A DNA stretch of 23,223 nucleotides from Prevotella sp. UBA1705 (GTDB taxonomy: Bacteria > Bacteroidota > Bacteroidia > Bacteroidales > Bacteroidaceae): contig DCJH01000009.1 of assembly GCA_002317385.1 (NCBI GenBank), positions 1 through 23,223 on the forward strand, read 5' to 3'. The notes beneath the pieces were generated by a model. That model did no database searches. It saw only the letters and a list, made by a program, of their open reading frames with translations, and was not told where the DNA came from. The position numbers and the translations under genes are program-made. Shown piece by piece: positions 15,133 to 23,223 of this stretch; the first letter of the stretch is position 1; every line of letters starts with the position of its first letter.

Positions 15133-16983
15133 TTAGAACTCCAGAATGAGCGTGGCGCGACTCTGCAGGGGGATGTCCTTGGTGAGGTCTACGGTGTCGC
15201 CGGTGATGACATCGGTAGCCGTCTTGTGGTCGCCAATGACCTCGGCATAGCGCTTCACCACCATCTGCGCATCGGCGTGCTTGCCGTTGAGGATGGTGAG
15301 CACGGTGCGGCCCTGATGACGACGGGCAATGACGTAGACGCCCTTCCAGGGGATGAACTGCGTCTGACGGCCCTCGGTGATGACCCGATTGCCCTTGCGC
15401 CAGTGCAGCAGTCGGCTCATCCACTGGAACATGCCGTCCTCGGCCTTGGTGCGTCCGGCTGCGGTGAAGCAGTTGCGCGCGTCGCCAGGCCATCCGCCGG
15501 GGAAGTCCTTGCGCACGTCTCCGTCGGTCACGGCCTTGGTTCCGTTCATCAGTATCTCCGTGCCATAGTAGAGCTGGGGTATGCGGTTGATGGTGAGCAG
15601 CAGCGCCAAAGCCTGCTTGAGCATCGTGGAATCCTTGGTCAGGCCGAGGAATCGGTCGGTGTCGTGGTTGTCGATAAATGCCATCACGCTCTTCGGATTG
15701 GCGTAGAGATAGTCGTAGCAGAGCACGTTGTAGATGCGGTTGAGCCCATTCCACCAGTCGTCGGTCACCTCTCGCTTGGCCAGAGAGAGTCGGTCGTAGA
15801 ACGCAAAGTCCATCACGGTTTTCAGATAGCTGTTCTGCTGCGTGAGCTTGGAGTCTTTCTGCCATGCGGCGGGGTAGCCGGGCTCGGTGACCCAGGTCTC
15901 TCCCACGGTGTTGAAATGGGGATATTCGAGGTCGATGGCCTTCATCCAGTCGGCCATTCCGCCCCGGTCGGCATAGGGATAGGTATCCATTCGGATGCCG
16001 TCGATGCCCACGGTCTCTATCCACCACATGGAGTTCTGGATGAGATAGCGCATCACGTGCGGGTTCTTTTGATTCAGGTCGGGCATCGACGACACAAACC
16101 ATCCACCCACAGTCTCCTCTTTATCAATCTCCGAAGCATAGGGATCGAGCACCGGCGTGAGCTTGTAGCTGGTCTGAAGCCCATAGTGGGGGTGATTGAA
16201 CCAGTCTTTGGAGGGTATGTCTTTGTTCCATGGGTGGAAGTCGCCGCAGTGGTTGAAGATCATGTCCATCACCACCTTGAGGCCCTTGGCGTGGGCCTCG
16301 GCCACGAGGTTGCGGTAGTCTTCGTTGGTGCCGAAGCGCGGATCCACGCGATAATAGTTGGTCGTGGCATAGCCATGATAGGTGCTGTATTTGCCTTGAT
16401 CGGCCGGACGGTCGTTCTCCAGCACCGGCGTGAGCCACAGGGCAGTGACTCCCAGCTCATTGAAATAGTCGAGATGTTGTCGTATTCCCTCCAAGTCGCC
16501 ACCGTGGCGGAGGCTCGGCTCCGAGCGGTCGCACACCTTATCCTGCATTGTCTTGAACGCGTCGTTCTTCGGATTGCCATTGGCAAAGCGGTCGGGCATG
16601 AGCATATAGAGCACGTCTTGGTTGGTGAAGCCCATGCGTTTGTCGCCGCCCATCTCTCGGTTCTTGAGCTGGTAGGCCACCTTCTTGGACTTCTTGCCCT
16701 GCTTGAAAGTGAGGTTCATCTGTCCGGCCTGGGCACCGTCGAGGTTGAGATACACCAGGAGGTAGTTGGGAGAATCGAGTCTCACGAGGCTGTCGATGCG
16801 CGCGCCGGGGTAGCTGGTGGTCACCTCGGCGTCGCGGATGCCCTGCCCGTAGACCATGAGCTGCAGGTTCGCGTCCTTCATGCCCACATACCAGTCGGTG
16901 GGTTCAATACGTTCTATCTTGATCTGTGCACTTGCCATGATTACTTGTGCTAATGAAATGATGATGACAAAAAGTTTCTTCAT
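15133..16983 (-). CDS. susA: SusA-like periplasmic GH13 neopullulanase/cyclomaltodextrinase
   Basis: 616 aa from the ATG at 16983, the start of the signal peptide MKKLFVIIISLAQVIMASAQ; no lipobox, so periplasmic. An N-terminal Ig-like domain (about 20-110) precedes the catalytic barrel. GH13 conserved regions are seen: MDMIFNHCG (240-247), GIDGIRMD (nucleophile Asp333), VGETW (acid/base Glu362) and FIDNHDTDRF (Asp441). The order N-domain plus barrel, and MPDRFANGNP near 129, fit the SusA/cyclomaltodextrinase group, which cuts alpha-1,4 links of imported maltooligosaccharides. It follows the pullulanase gene by 262 bp, a gap that holds a large inverted repeat and possibly its own promoter. Confidence 0.9.
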   Translation of the reverse strand: MKKLFVIIISLAQVIMASAQIKIERIEPTDWYVGMKDANLQLMVYGQGIRDAEVTTSYPGARIDSLVRLDSPNYLLVYLNLDGAQAGQMNLTFKQGKKSKKVAYQLKNREMGGDKRMGFTNQDVLYMLMPDRFANGNPKNDAFKTMQDKVCDRSEPSLRHGGDLEGIRQHLDYFNELGVTALWLTPVLENDRPADQGKYSTYHGYATTNYYRVDPRFGTNEDYRNLVAEAHAKGLKVVMDMIFNHCGDFHPWNKDIPSKDWFNHPHYGLQTSYKLTPVLDPYASEIDKEETVGGWFVSSMPDLNQKNPHVMRYLIQNSMWWIETVGIDGIRMDTYPYADRGGMADWMKAIDLEYPHFNTVGETWVTEPGYPAAWQKDSKLTQQNSYLKTVMDFAFYDRLSLAKREVTDDWWNGLNRIYNVLCYDYLYANPKSVMAFIDNHDTDRFLGLTKDSTMLKQALALLLTINRIPQLYYGTEILMNGTKAVTDGDVRKDFPGGWPGDARNCFTAAGRTKAEDGMFQWMSRLLHWRKGNRVITEGRQTQFIPWKGVYVIARRHQGRTVLTILNGKHADAQMVVKRYAEVIGDHKTATDVITGDTVDLTKDIPLQSRATLILEF

Positions 16984-17042
16984 ATAGGTTGATATTAACA
17001 ATGGTTTCTTGAATGAGGAGCCAATGGCTTGGGGGTTAGCGA

Positions 17043-17071
17043 CAAAAGAATGTAATGATAACATTCCCAAG
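17043..17071 (-). promoter_or_regulatory. Weak candidate promoter for the susA-like gene
   Basis: The minus strand has CTTG (17071-17068), 17 bp, then TTCTTTTG (17050-17043), one mismatch from TAnnTTTG. Transcription would start about 55 nt before 16983. The match is imperfect and the gene may instead be read from upstream. Confidence 0.25.
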
Positions 17072-17077
17072 TGTTGA

Positions 17078-17212
17078 TTTGAACAACAGATTTATCGCAT
17101 TGAACGAAAACATTATGCTTAAATAGGGATTCCACGGACGGGACACTCAGTCCCTCCGTGGAATCGAGACCGTTGTCCAAGTCCGATAAATCTGATAAAT
17201 CCGTTGTTCAAA
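17078..17212. repeat. 135-bp nested inverted repeat between the pullulanase and susA-like genes
   Basis: Outer arms 17078-17096 and 17194-17212 match at 18 of 19 bases. Inside is a hairpin at 17129-17164: 10-bp perfect arms (ATTCCACGGA/TCCGTGGAAT), a one-base bulge, 5 more pairs and a five-base loop. Near the right arm GATAAATC occurs twice. It could be a miniature element or an RNA structure that alters expression between the two genes. Confidence 0.7.
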
Positions 17213-17245
17213 AAAACAGCTTCCAGGTTGTCCCTCCGAAGTGAT

Positions 17246-19204
17246 TTACCGATGCAGGATAAGGGCTGTCTGGCCGTTCACTGTGATGTTTCCACCCTGC
17301 ATGGCCTCCAAGCCCTGCTCGTTGATGTCGCCATCGCAGCACACCACGGTGTAGCTACCCTCAGGGATGGTCACCGACGTGGCATCCTTGTTGCCGTTGA
17401 GCACCACGATGATGTCGTCCCAGGTGTCTATGCCCTGCAGGTTTTCCAAGGCAAACGCCACCACACACGGCTTCGTTTCGAGGAAACGCAAGTGGTCGCG
17501 CACCTTGTCGGCACTGCCCAGACGGAATGCCGGGTGGTTCTTGCGCAGGGCGATGAGATTCTTGTAGTAGGAGAACACCTGCGGATAGCGCTGCAGGTTG
17601 TTCCAGTCGAGGTGGTTGATGGAGTCCGGTGAGTTAAAACTGTTGTGCACTCCCTTCTTGTCTCGCAACATCTCCTCACCGCTGAGGATGAACGGAACGC
17701 CCTGCGACGTGAACACGGCAGTCTGTGCCAGCAGGTCGAGACGGATGAGCTCGTCCTCCGTGATGCCCGGGATGGAGGCGCGCAGACGGTCTACCAGGCA
17801 CATGTCGTCGTGGCAACTCACGTAGCTAATCATCTGGGAAGGCTCACCGGCGTATGGTTCTTTGGAGTAGTTCACCTTGCTGATGTTCACGCCCGGATGG
17901 GCAATGCAACCGGCGATGCCATATTTCAGGCTCTCCTCCTGCCCGGCGATACCAGCCAGGAAGGCTCCTTGATGGTCGTCGCTGAACGGGCCACGCAGGG
18001 CATCGCGCATGTCGTCGCTGAACGCCGCGATACCCGGCAGCTGACGCATATTGGCTTTCATCGCGAGCTTCTCTATGGGATAGGCACACTGTCCGGCACT
18101 CCAGCCCTCACCATATATAAATATGGAGGGGTCGATGTCGGCCATCTTCGCCCGGATGAGGTTCATCGTCTCTATGTCGTGAACACCCATCAGGTCTACG
18201 CGGAAGCCGTCGATGTGGTACTCGTTCACCCAGTAGGCCATGCTCTCCAGCATGAAATCACGCATGGGCTGGCGGTCGGAAGCTGTCTCATTGCCACAAC
18301 CGGAGCCGTCGCTGGGCGTTCCGTCGGCCTTGAAACGATAGTAGGCATTGGGCCAGGTGCGCTGGAAGCCGCTGCCATCGATATTGAACGTGTGGTTGTA
18401 GACCACGTCGAGGATCACCCGGATGCCTGCCTTGTGGAGGGCCTGCACCATCTTCTTGAACTCCCTGATGCGTGTCAGGGGCTGGTAAGGATCGGTGGAA
18501 TACGAACCCTCGGGCACGTTGTAGTTGAGCGGGTCGTAGCCCCAGTTGTACTGAGGAGTATCGAGTCGGGTCTCGTCGACAGAGGCATAGTCGAACGAGG
18601 GCAGGATATGCACGGCCGTGATACCCAGTTCTTTGAGATAGTCGATGGCCTTCGGCTCGGTCAATGCGAGGAACTTGCCCTTGTGGGTGAGGCCCGACGA
18701 GACATCGATGGAGAAGTCACGGTGGTGCATCTCGTAGATAACGAGGTCCTCGGGCGACTGCAATGCAGGGTGTCTGTCCTGTGCCCAGCCAGCGGGATTA
18801 CTATCCTGCAGGTCGACGATAGCACCGCGATGGCCGTTCACGCCCACCGCCTTGGCAAACACACCGGCGGTTTCTCCGCGGGAGATATCGAAGGTATAGA
18901 ACTTGCCTTTGAGGTCGCCCTTCACGCGGGCAGTCCATCGATTCTGTCCGTCGCGGCGCATCTTCACGGTCTTCAGGGCCTTGCCGCCCTCGCCTTGGCC
19001 ATAGATACGCAGCACGGGCTGGGCCTTGGCTCCCTTCTTCGAGGTAACGGAGCCTTGACCGACAATAGCCGATGTGGGGGAATTTAAACTGAAAACGGTC
19101 TGCTTCGGAGAGTAGACCATTTCGTTGAAGCGTTGTTGAGCCGATGCCTGGAGGATTCCCAACAGGGCAAAGGCCATCATAGAAATTCGATTAATACGGT
19201 TCAT
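17246..19204 (-). CDS. pulA: Type I pullulanase, GH13 (periplasmic)
   Basis: 652 aa from the ATG at 19204, the start of a signal peptide (MNRINRISMMAFALLGILQASAQ); no lipobox. A CBM48-like N-terminal domain (about 60-125) precedes the barrel. The type I pullulanase signature YNWGYDP is at 219-225. Catalytic regions: LDVVYNH (265-271), IDGFRVD (nucleophile Asp337), IYGEGW (acid/base Glu366) and SCHDD (Asp466). It hydrolyses alpha-1,6 branch links of maltooligosaccharides derived from starch or glycogen. It lies 63 bp after the GH97 gene in the same direction and probably shares its transcript. Confidence 0.92.
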   Translation of the reverse strand: MNRINRISMMAFALLGILQASAQQRFNEMVYSPKQTVFSLNSPTSAIVGQGSVTSKKGAKAQPVLRIYGQGEGGKALKTVKMRRDGQNRWTARVKGDLKGKFYTFDISRGETAGVFAKAVGVNGHRGAIVDLQDSNPAGWAQDRHPALQSPEDLVIYEMHHRDFSIDVSSGLTHKGKFLALTEPKAIDYLKELGITAVHILPSFDYASVDETRLDTPQYNWGYDPLNYNVPEGSYSTDPYQPLTRIREFKKMVQALHKAGIRVILDVVYNHTFNIDGSGFQRTWPNAYYRFKADGTPSDGSGCGNETASDRQPMRDFMLESMAYWVNEYHIDGFRVDLMGVHDIETMNLIRAKMADIDPSIFIYGEGWSAGQCAYPIEKLAMKANMRQLPGIAAFSDDMRDALRGPFSDDHQGAFLAGIAGQEESLKYGIAGCIAHPGVNISKVNYSKEPYAGEPSQMISYVSCHDDMCLVDRLRASIPGITEDELIRLDLLAQTAVFTSQGVPFILSGEEMLRDKKGVHNSFNSPDSINHLDWNNLQRYPQVFSYYKNLIALRKNHPAFRLGSADKVRDHLRFLETKPCVVAFALENLQGIDTWDDIIVVLNGNKDATSVTIPEGSYTVVCCDGDINEQGLEAMQGGNITVNGQTALILHR

Positions 19205-19267
19205 AGATTGATAAGAAAAGTAGTCCTTCTGCCCTCTCAAAGACAGGACAGAAGGATGTTGGGGTCA

Positions 19268-21406
19268 TTATTTGGCCATCAGAGACACGGCAAAACCGCC
19301 GCCTTTGGCCTGGGTGAGCTTCAGCACATCACCTCGTTTCACCGTCTTCTTGGTGATAACGTAGTGGTCGGGGGCCTTGTCGAACGATGCGTCCTTGGCA
19401 TCGGCATAAATGGTACAGTCGTATTTGCGGCCCTTGTCGAGGAAATCGAGCTTCACCACCGACTTGTGGCCGCTCTCATCACACTTTCCTCCGATAAACC
19501 AGTTGTCCGTTCCCTTGGCCTTGCGGGCCACGGTGATATAGCGGGCAGGCTCTGCTTCGAGATAGCGGGAGTCGTCCCAGTCGGCCGCTACGTCGCGAAT
19601 GAACTGGAAAGCATCGTCATACAACTCATAGTTCTCAGGCAGGTCGGCTGCCATCTGCAGCGGACTATACATCACAAGATACAGTGCAAGCTGTCCCACG
19701 AGGGTGGTATGTATATAGCTTTTGTTGTTGCTCCAACGGTTGAGCTGGGTCACAAAGATGCCCGGCGTATAGTCCATCGGACCGCCTTGCAGGCGTGTGA
19801 ACGGCAGGATGACAGTGTGGTTGGGGTTGCTTCCGCCAAAAGCCTCATACTCCGTACCCCGTGCACTCTCGTTGCCAATGAGGTTGGGATAGGTGCGACA
19901 GAGTCCTGTCGGACGTGTTGCCTCATGCGCATTCACCATGATATGATGCTTGGCGGCCTCCTTCACCACGTGGAGGTAGTGGTTGTTCATAGCCTGTGAG
20001 TAGTGATGGTCGCCGCGGGGGATGATGTCTCCCACGTATCCCGTCTTCACAGCATCATATCCATACTGGTTCATGAGGTTGAAGGCGTTCTCCATGTGGC
20101 GCTCGTAGTTGACCACACTCGATGATGTTTCATGGTGCATCATGAGTTTCACGCCCTTACTGTGGGCATATTCGTTGAGGCCCTTGATATCGAAATCGGG
20201 ATAGGGAGTGACGAAATCGAACACGTCTTGCTTCCAATGGCCGATCCAATCTTCCCATCCTACGTTCCAGCCCTCTACCAAAACCTCCTGCAATCCGTTC
20301 TTGGCGGCGAAGTCGATGTAGCGTTTCACCTTCTCGGTGGTGGCTCCATGGAGCCCGTTGGGCTTAGCCTTGGTCCAGTCTATCTGGCCGAGTTTGATGG
20401 AGGGATACTCGTCGGTGTAGCGCCATGTGTTGCGCCCAACGATCATTTCCCACCACACTCCGCAGTACTTCGTGGGGTGAATCCAGCTCGTGTCCTCCAG
20501 CTTGCAAGGCTCGTTGAGGTTCAACGTGAGCTTGCACGAGAGCATATCGCGGGCATCATCGCTCACCAAGACGGTGCGCCAAGGCGTCTCGCAGGGTGTC
20601 TGCATGAAGCCTTTCAGGCCCGTTGCGTCGGGTGTGAGCCAGCTCTCAAACGTCATTGTCTTGTCGTCGAGGTTGAGGTGCATCGTGGCATAGTCTGCAC
20701 AGGCGGCCTCATGGATATTGATATAGAGTCCGTCCTGGCTCTTCATCTGCAGCGCCGTCTGCACGCCCGTGGGCGAAAAGACTGCTACCGACGAGTTGTG
20801 CCAGTTCACAGCGTCGTGGAAACGGCCGCGAATCTCCGAGAGGCGAGACTCCTGAGTCTCCTGCTCCTGGGTGTCGTAGTCGCCCGGCAACCACCAGGCA
20901 GTGTGGTCGCCAGCCATGGCAAACTGGGTGTGCTCGTCCTTGATGGCGAAATAAATGAGCGAGTCTTGCTGAGGAAACTCATAGCGAAGGCCCATGCCAT
21001 AGTCGTAGACGCGGAACCGGATGACGATGGAGCGCTTGCTCGACGGTTGCGAAAGATTAACGGCCAACTCATTATAATTATTGCGTATGGTGGATGTCTC
21101 GCCCCACACCGGCTTCCAAGTCTCGTCGAACTGGCTGATATGGCTGTCGGTTTCGGTAAATCCATCCATCAGGTCGGTCTCCCGAAGTCCCTTCGTGGAG
21201 TGCTTATCCTTGGCCAGTTCGAGGCCGAGATGCGACGGCTTAACCACGGCGCGGCCCTTATAACTCATCTCGTAGGTCGGCACGCCGTTGCCTGTGAGCG
21301 AGAACTTCACGGCCACATTGCCGTTGGGCGACTTCACTTCCTGTGCCATCATCACTACAGGAAGCAAGAAGACCCACAGTAAACTCTGAACCTTTTTGTT
21401 CATCAT
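19268..21406 (-). CDS. susB: SusB-like GH97 alpha-glucosidase (inverting type)
   Basis: 712 aa; two adjacent Met codons (21406, 21403) could start it. A signal peptide ending near VVMMAQ places it in the periplasm. The GH97 N-terminal beta-sandwich, barrel and C-terminal domain are all present. Key glutamates of B. thetaiotaomicron SusB keep a constant offset of 13: Glu181 (YDTQE), Glu426 (HHETS), Glu495 (NAHEA), Glu513 (GNES) and Glu519 (GTEYE). Glu at 426 and 519, rather than the Asp nucleophile of retaining GH97 enzymes, marks the inverting, calcium-dependent alpha-glucosidase type. It releases glucose from the ends of maltooligosaccharides. It lies 44 bp after the glucanotransferase gene. 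Confidence 0.94.
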   Translation of the reverse strand: MMNKKVQSLLWVFLLPVVMMAQEVKSPNGNVAVKFSLTGNGVPTYEMSYKGRAVVKPSHLGLELAKDKHSTKGLRETDLMDGFTETDSHISQFDETWKPVWGETSTIRNNYNELAVNLSQPSSKRSIVIRFRVYDYGMGLRYEFPQQDSLIYFAIKDEHTQFAMAGDHTAWWLPGDYDTQEQETQESRLSEIRGRFHDAVNWHNSSVAVFSPTGVQTALQMKSQDGLYINIHEAACADYATMHLNLDDKTMTFESWLTPDATGLKGFMQTPCETPWRTVLVSDDARDMLSCKLTLNLNEPCKLEDTSWIHPTKYCGVWWEMIVGRNTWRYTDEYPSIKLGQIDWTKAKPNGLHGATTEKVKRYIDFAAKNGLQEVLVEGWNVGWEDWIGHWKQDVFDFVTPYPDFDIKGLNEYAHSKGVKLMMHHETSSSVVNYERHMENAFNLMNQYGYDAVKTGYVGDIIPRGDHHYSQAMNNHYLHVVKEAAKHHIMVNAHEATRPTGLCRTYPNLIGNESARGTEYEAFGGSNPNHTVILPFTRLQGGPMDYTPGIFVTQLNRWSNNKSYIHTTLVGQLALYLVMYSPLQMAADLPENYELYDDAFQFIRDVAADWDDSRYLEAEPARYITVARKAKGTDNWFIGGKCDESGHKSVVKLDFLDKGRKYDCTIYADAKDASFDKAPDHYVITKKTVKRGDVLKLTQAKGGGFAVSLMAK

Positions 21407-21450
21407 ATGCTATGAATTATCATTTATCAATTGTCAATTATCAATTAAAA

Positions 21451-23223
21451 CTATCTTCCGCTCTGCCTCAACAGATTGCGAACGGCGTCCATATACTCGC
21501 GGTTGCCCATCAGATCCTCGATGTCGGTGTGCATGCGATAGCGCCAGTAGTGGCGGGGATTGGCCGGGATATTGATGCGCTCGGCGTCGGCGTCGGGCAG
21601 GCGTAGCTCCTCGTCCATGGCCAGCCAGTCTTGCAGACTCAGCACGCAGAGCATGCTCGGCGACGTGAGTTGGCGGGCGATGATGTCCTTGGCGAGCCAT
21701 CCGGGCAGCGGGTGCATGGCGGCTCCCCCCCGATAGAGCATAGAGTTGTAGTAGTCCTGCGTGCGCTCATAGTTCTCATCCCACCACTGACGGAGTGTCG
21801 GCATGTCGTGGGTGGAGAAGGTGCAGACGGAGCGATAGGGATTGCGCGAGAGGTGACCGAAGCGCACATGCGGGTCTTTGGGCATCGACTGGATCTCCAA
21901 AGAGAGGATGCGTAGCTCATTGATAACCCATGGCACACAGTCGGGCACCATGCCGAGGTCTTCGGCACACACCAGCATGCGGGTGGCCTCTACCAGTCGG
22001 GGCATCTTCTTCATGGCCTCACGATACCAGAACTGGTTGTTCCTACGATAGAAATAATCGTTGTAGAGGCGGTTGAAGGCGGCCTTGTCGCTGTCGTAAA
22101 GGGCCTCGTAGGTGAAGTCGAACTGGGCGGAGATGCGCGGATGATAGAGCCCCGGTGTCTTGGCGTCGCGCACAAACAGCACATTGGAGATGAGGGCGTA
22201 GAGCCCGTCGCGCAGGTTCATCTGGTCCTGATCGGTGGTTCCGGCAAACGCCTGCTCCACCTTGCGCTGGGTGTCGAACTCGGGTTTCATGCGCCAAATA
22301 TCATCGTGGGCATGGTCGAGATAGGTATCCTTGACCATCGGCGCGCGCTCACCGAACATGCGGTCGAGCACCCAGTCGGCGATAAACGGCTCGCAGAACT
22401 GCTGCTCCTGGAACTGCAATCCATAGGATTCAATCTCCTGCGGCGTCATGCCGAGGGCCGGCACAAACTGCCCGAGCAATCCATGCACGGCATCGATGGG
22501 TATCTGCCAGATGCGGAAGAAGCCCAGCACGTGGTCGATGCGGTAGGCATCGAAGAACTTAGCCATATTCTGGAAGCGGCGCACCCACCACAGACAGCCG
22601 TCCTTGAGCATCTCATCCCAGTTGTAAGTGGGGAATCCCCAGTTCTGTCCGTTGACGGAGAAGTCATCGGGCGGAGCACCGGCCTGTCCGTCCAGATTAA
22701 AGTAGTGAGGTTCGGTCCAGGCTTCCACACTGTTGCGGCTGATACCGATAGGGATATCCCCTTTCAATACAACACCGTTCTCGCGGGCATACTTTGTTGC
22801 CGCCAGTAATTGCAGATGCAAATGATACTGGATGAAATAATATAATGCGATATGTGGATAATCTGCCGTCTCCGGCTGGCACATTTTTTCTATTTCCTGT
22901 GCATTATAAACGGAATACTTCGGCCATTCACGGAAATTAGGCGTCCGGTAAGCGTCACGCAGATAGCTGAAGACAGCATAAGGTTGCAACCATTCCTTGT
23001 TGGCCTTAAAGAAGTCCTTAAACCCTTTGGAGGCTAGCACCTTTTCGCCTTCCTGCCGGAATATTAAACGGAAGAATTCCCATTTGGTCTGATTGACAGC
23101 TTCATAATCAATGGCGGGCAGACTATTTAGTTCCTTTTGTTTCTTGTTGAATTTGGATGCAGCTTCTTTATCCTTCAATCCCCCCATTTGCTTCACATCC
23201 GCATACATCGGATGGAAAGCATA
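21451..23223 (-). CDS. malQ: 4-alpha-glucanotransferase, GH77 (DPE2-like), 5' end outside window
   Basis: 590 aa visible; the frame is open to the right edge, reading YAFHPMYADVKQMGG, so the N-terminus is missing. Catalytic residues: Asp nucleophile in YRIDHVLGFFRIW (codon 22534-22536), acid/base Glu in VCAEDLGMVP (21961-21963) and Asp in STHDMPTLRQWW (21805-21807). A long stretch separates the first two, as in DPE2-type enzymes with an insertion in the barrel. Such proteins are near 900 aa and start with CBM20 domains, which would lie in the missing part. No signal peptide can be judged; family members are cytoplasmic. It transfers glucan chains between maltooligosaccharides and heads the visible starch operon. 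Confidence 0.9.
   Translation of the reverse strand, partial: YAFHPMYADVKQMGGLKDKEAASKFNKKQKELNSLPAIDYEAVNQTKWEFFRLIFRQEGEKVLASKGFKDFFKANKEWLQPYAVFSYLRDAYRTPNFREWPKYSVYNAQEIEKMCQPETADYPHIALYYFIQYHLHLQLLAATKYARENGVVLKGDIPIGISRNSVEAWTEPHYFNLDGQAGAPPDDFSVNGQNWGFPTYNWDEMLKDGCLWWVRRFQNMAKFFDAYRIDHVLGFFRIWQIPIDAVHGLLGQFVPALGMTPQEIESYGLQFQEQQFCEPFIADWVLDRMFGERAPMVKDTYLDHAHDDIWRMKPEFDTQRKVEQAFAGTTDQDQMNLRDGLYALISNVLFVRDAKTPGLYHPRISAQFDFTYEALYDSDKAAFNRLYNDYFYRRNNQFWYREAMKKMPRLVEATRMLVCAEDLGMVPDCVPWVINELRILSLEIQSMPKDPHVRFGHLSRNPYRSVCTFSTHDMPTLRQWWDENYERTQDYYNSMLYRGGAAMHPLPGWLAKDIIARQLTSPSMLCVLSLQDWLAMDEELRLPDADAERINIPANPRHYWRYRMHTDIEDLMGNREYMDAVRNLLRQSGR

Noticed and set aside
15226..16953. 575-codon plus-strand open frame opposite the susA-like gene, and a similar one at 17645-19087 opposite the pullulanase
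   Set aside because: Both are antisense shadows of GH13 genes with clear catalytic motifs and have no recognisable features of their own.
17173..17233. Two TTGTCC motifs resembling half of the susC operator
   Set aside because: Only six bases match, the spacing is 55 bp and the orientation relative to the gene is opposite to that at susC; likely chance.

Overview
The window looks like a Bacteroidota chromosome, most likely a Prevotella/Segatella-type Bacteroidales. Evidence: a Sus-type polysaccharide utilisation locus (SusC, SusD, surface lipoproteins), a periplasmic propeller sensor regulator, Bacteroidota -7 promoter boxes (TAnnTTTG), A/T-rich leaders without clear Shine-Dalgarno sites, and lipoprotein signals followed by acidic residues. 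The genus is inferred from style, not from a marker gene.

Layout. (1) Positions 1-92, minus strand: the first 30 codons of an unidentified gene that leaves the window. (2) 166-2361, plus strand: a promoter, a 73-aa glycine-rich peptide and a 569-aa lipoprotein with a fimbrillin-like N-terminus and a lamin-tail-like C-terminus, closed by a strong terminator. (3) 2434-23223, all minus strand and read right to left: 4-alpha-glucanotransferase (5' end outside the window), GH97 alpha-glucosidase (SusB-like), type I pullulanase, SusA-like GH13; then a 623-bp gap; then a membrane-spanning propeller/AraC regulator; then SusC, SusD, a tandem-module surface glycan-binding lipoprotein and a GH43 endo-arabinanase-type lipoprotein, ending in a hairpin terminator.

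How the genes work together. The four enzymes at the right form a complete pathway for maltooligosaccharides: periplasmic cleavage of alpha-1,4 and alpha-1,6 links, release of glucose, and cytoplasmic glucan transfer. The SusC/SusD/binding-protein set at the left imports oligosaccharides across the outer membrane. The only extracellular hydrolase seen with it is an arabinanase-type GH43; no SusG-like surface amylase is present. The block may therefore be a starch locus with an unusual surface enzyme, or two adjacent loci (starch processing and arabinan import) with a regulator between them.

Most notable points: the regulator keeps the propeller, Y_Y_Y and AraC parts of a hybrid two-component system but has no kinase or receiver domain. 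Directly after its stop codon, upstream of susC, lie two perfect 9-bp direct repeats 21 bp apart, placed where the -33 element should be. That geometry suits an AraC-type activator. Two unexplained intergenic structures also stand out: a 135-bp nested inverted repeat at 17078-17212 and three 22-bp tandem repeats at 15009-15074.
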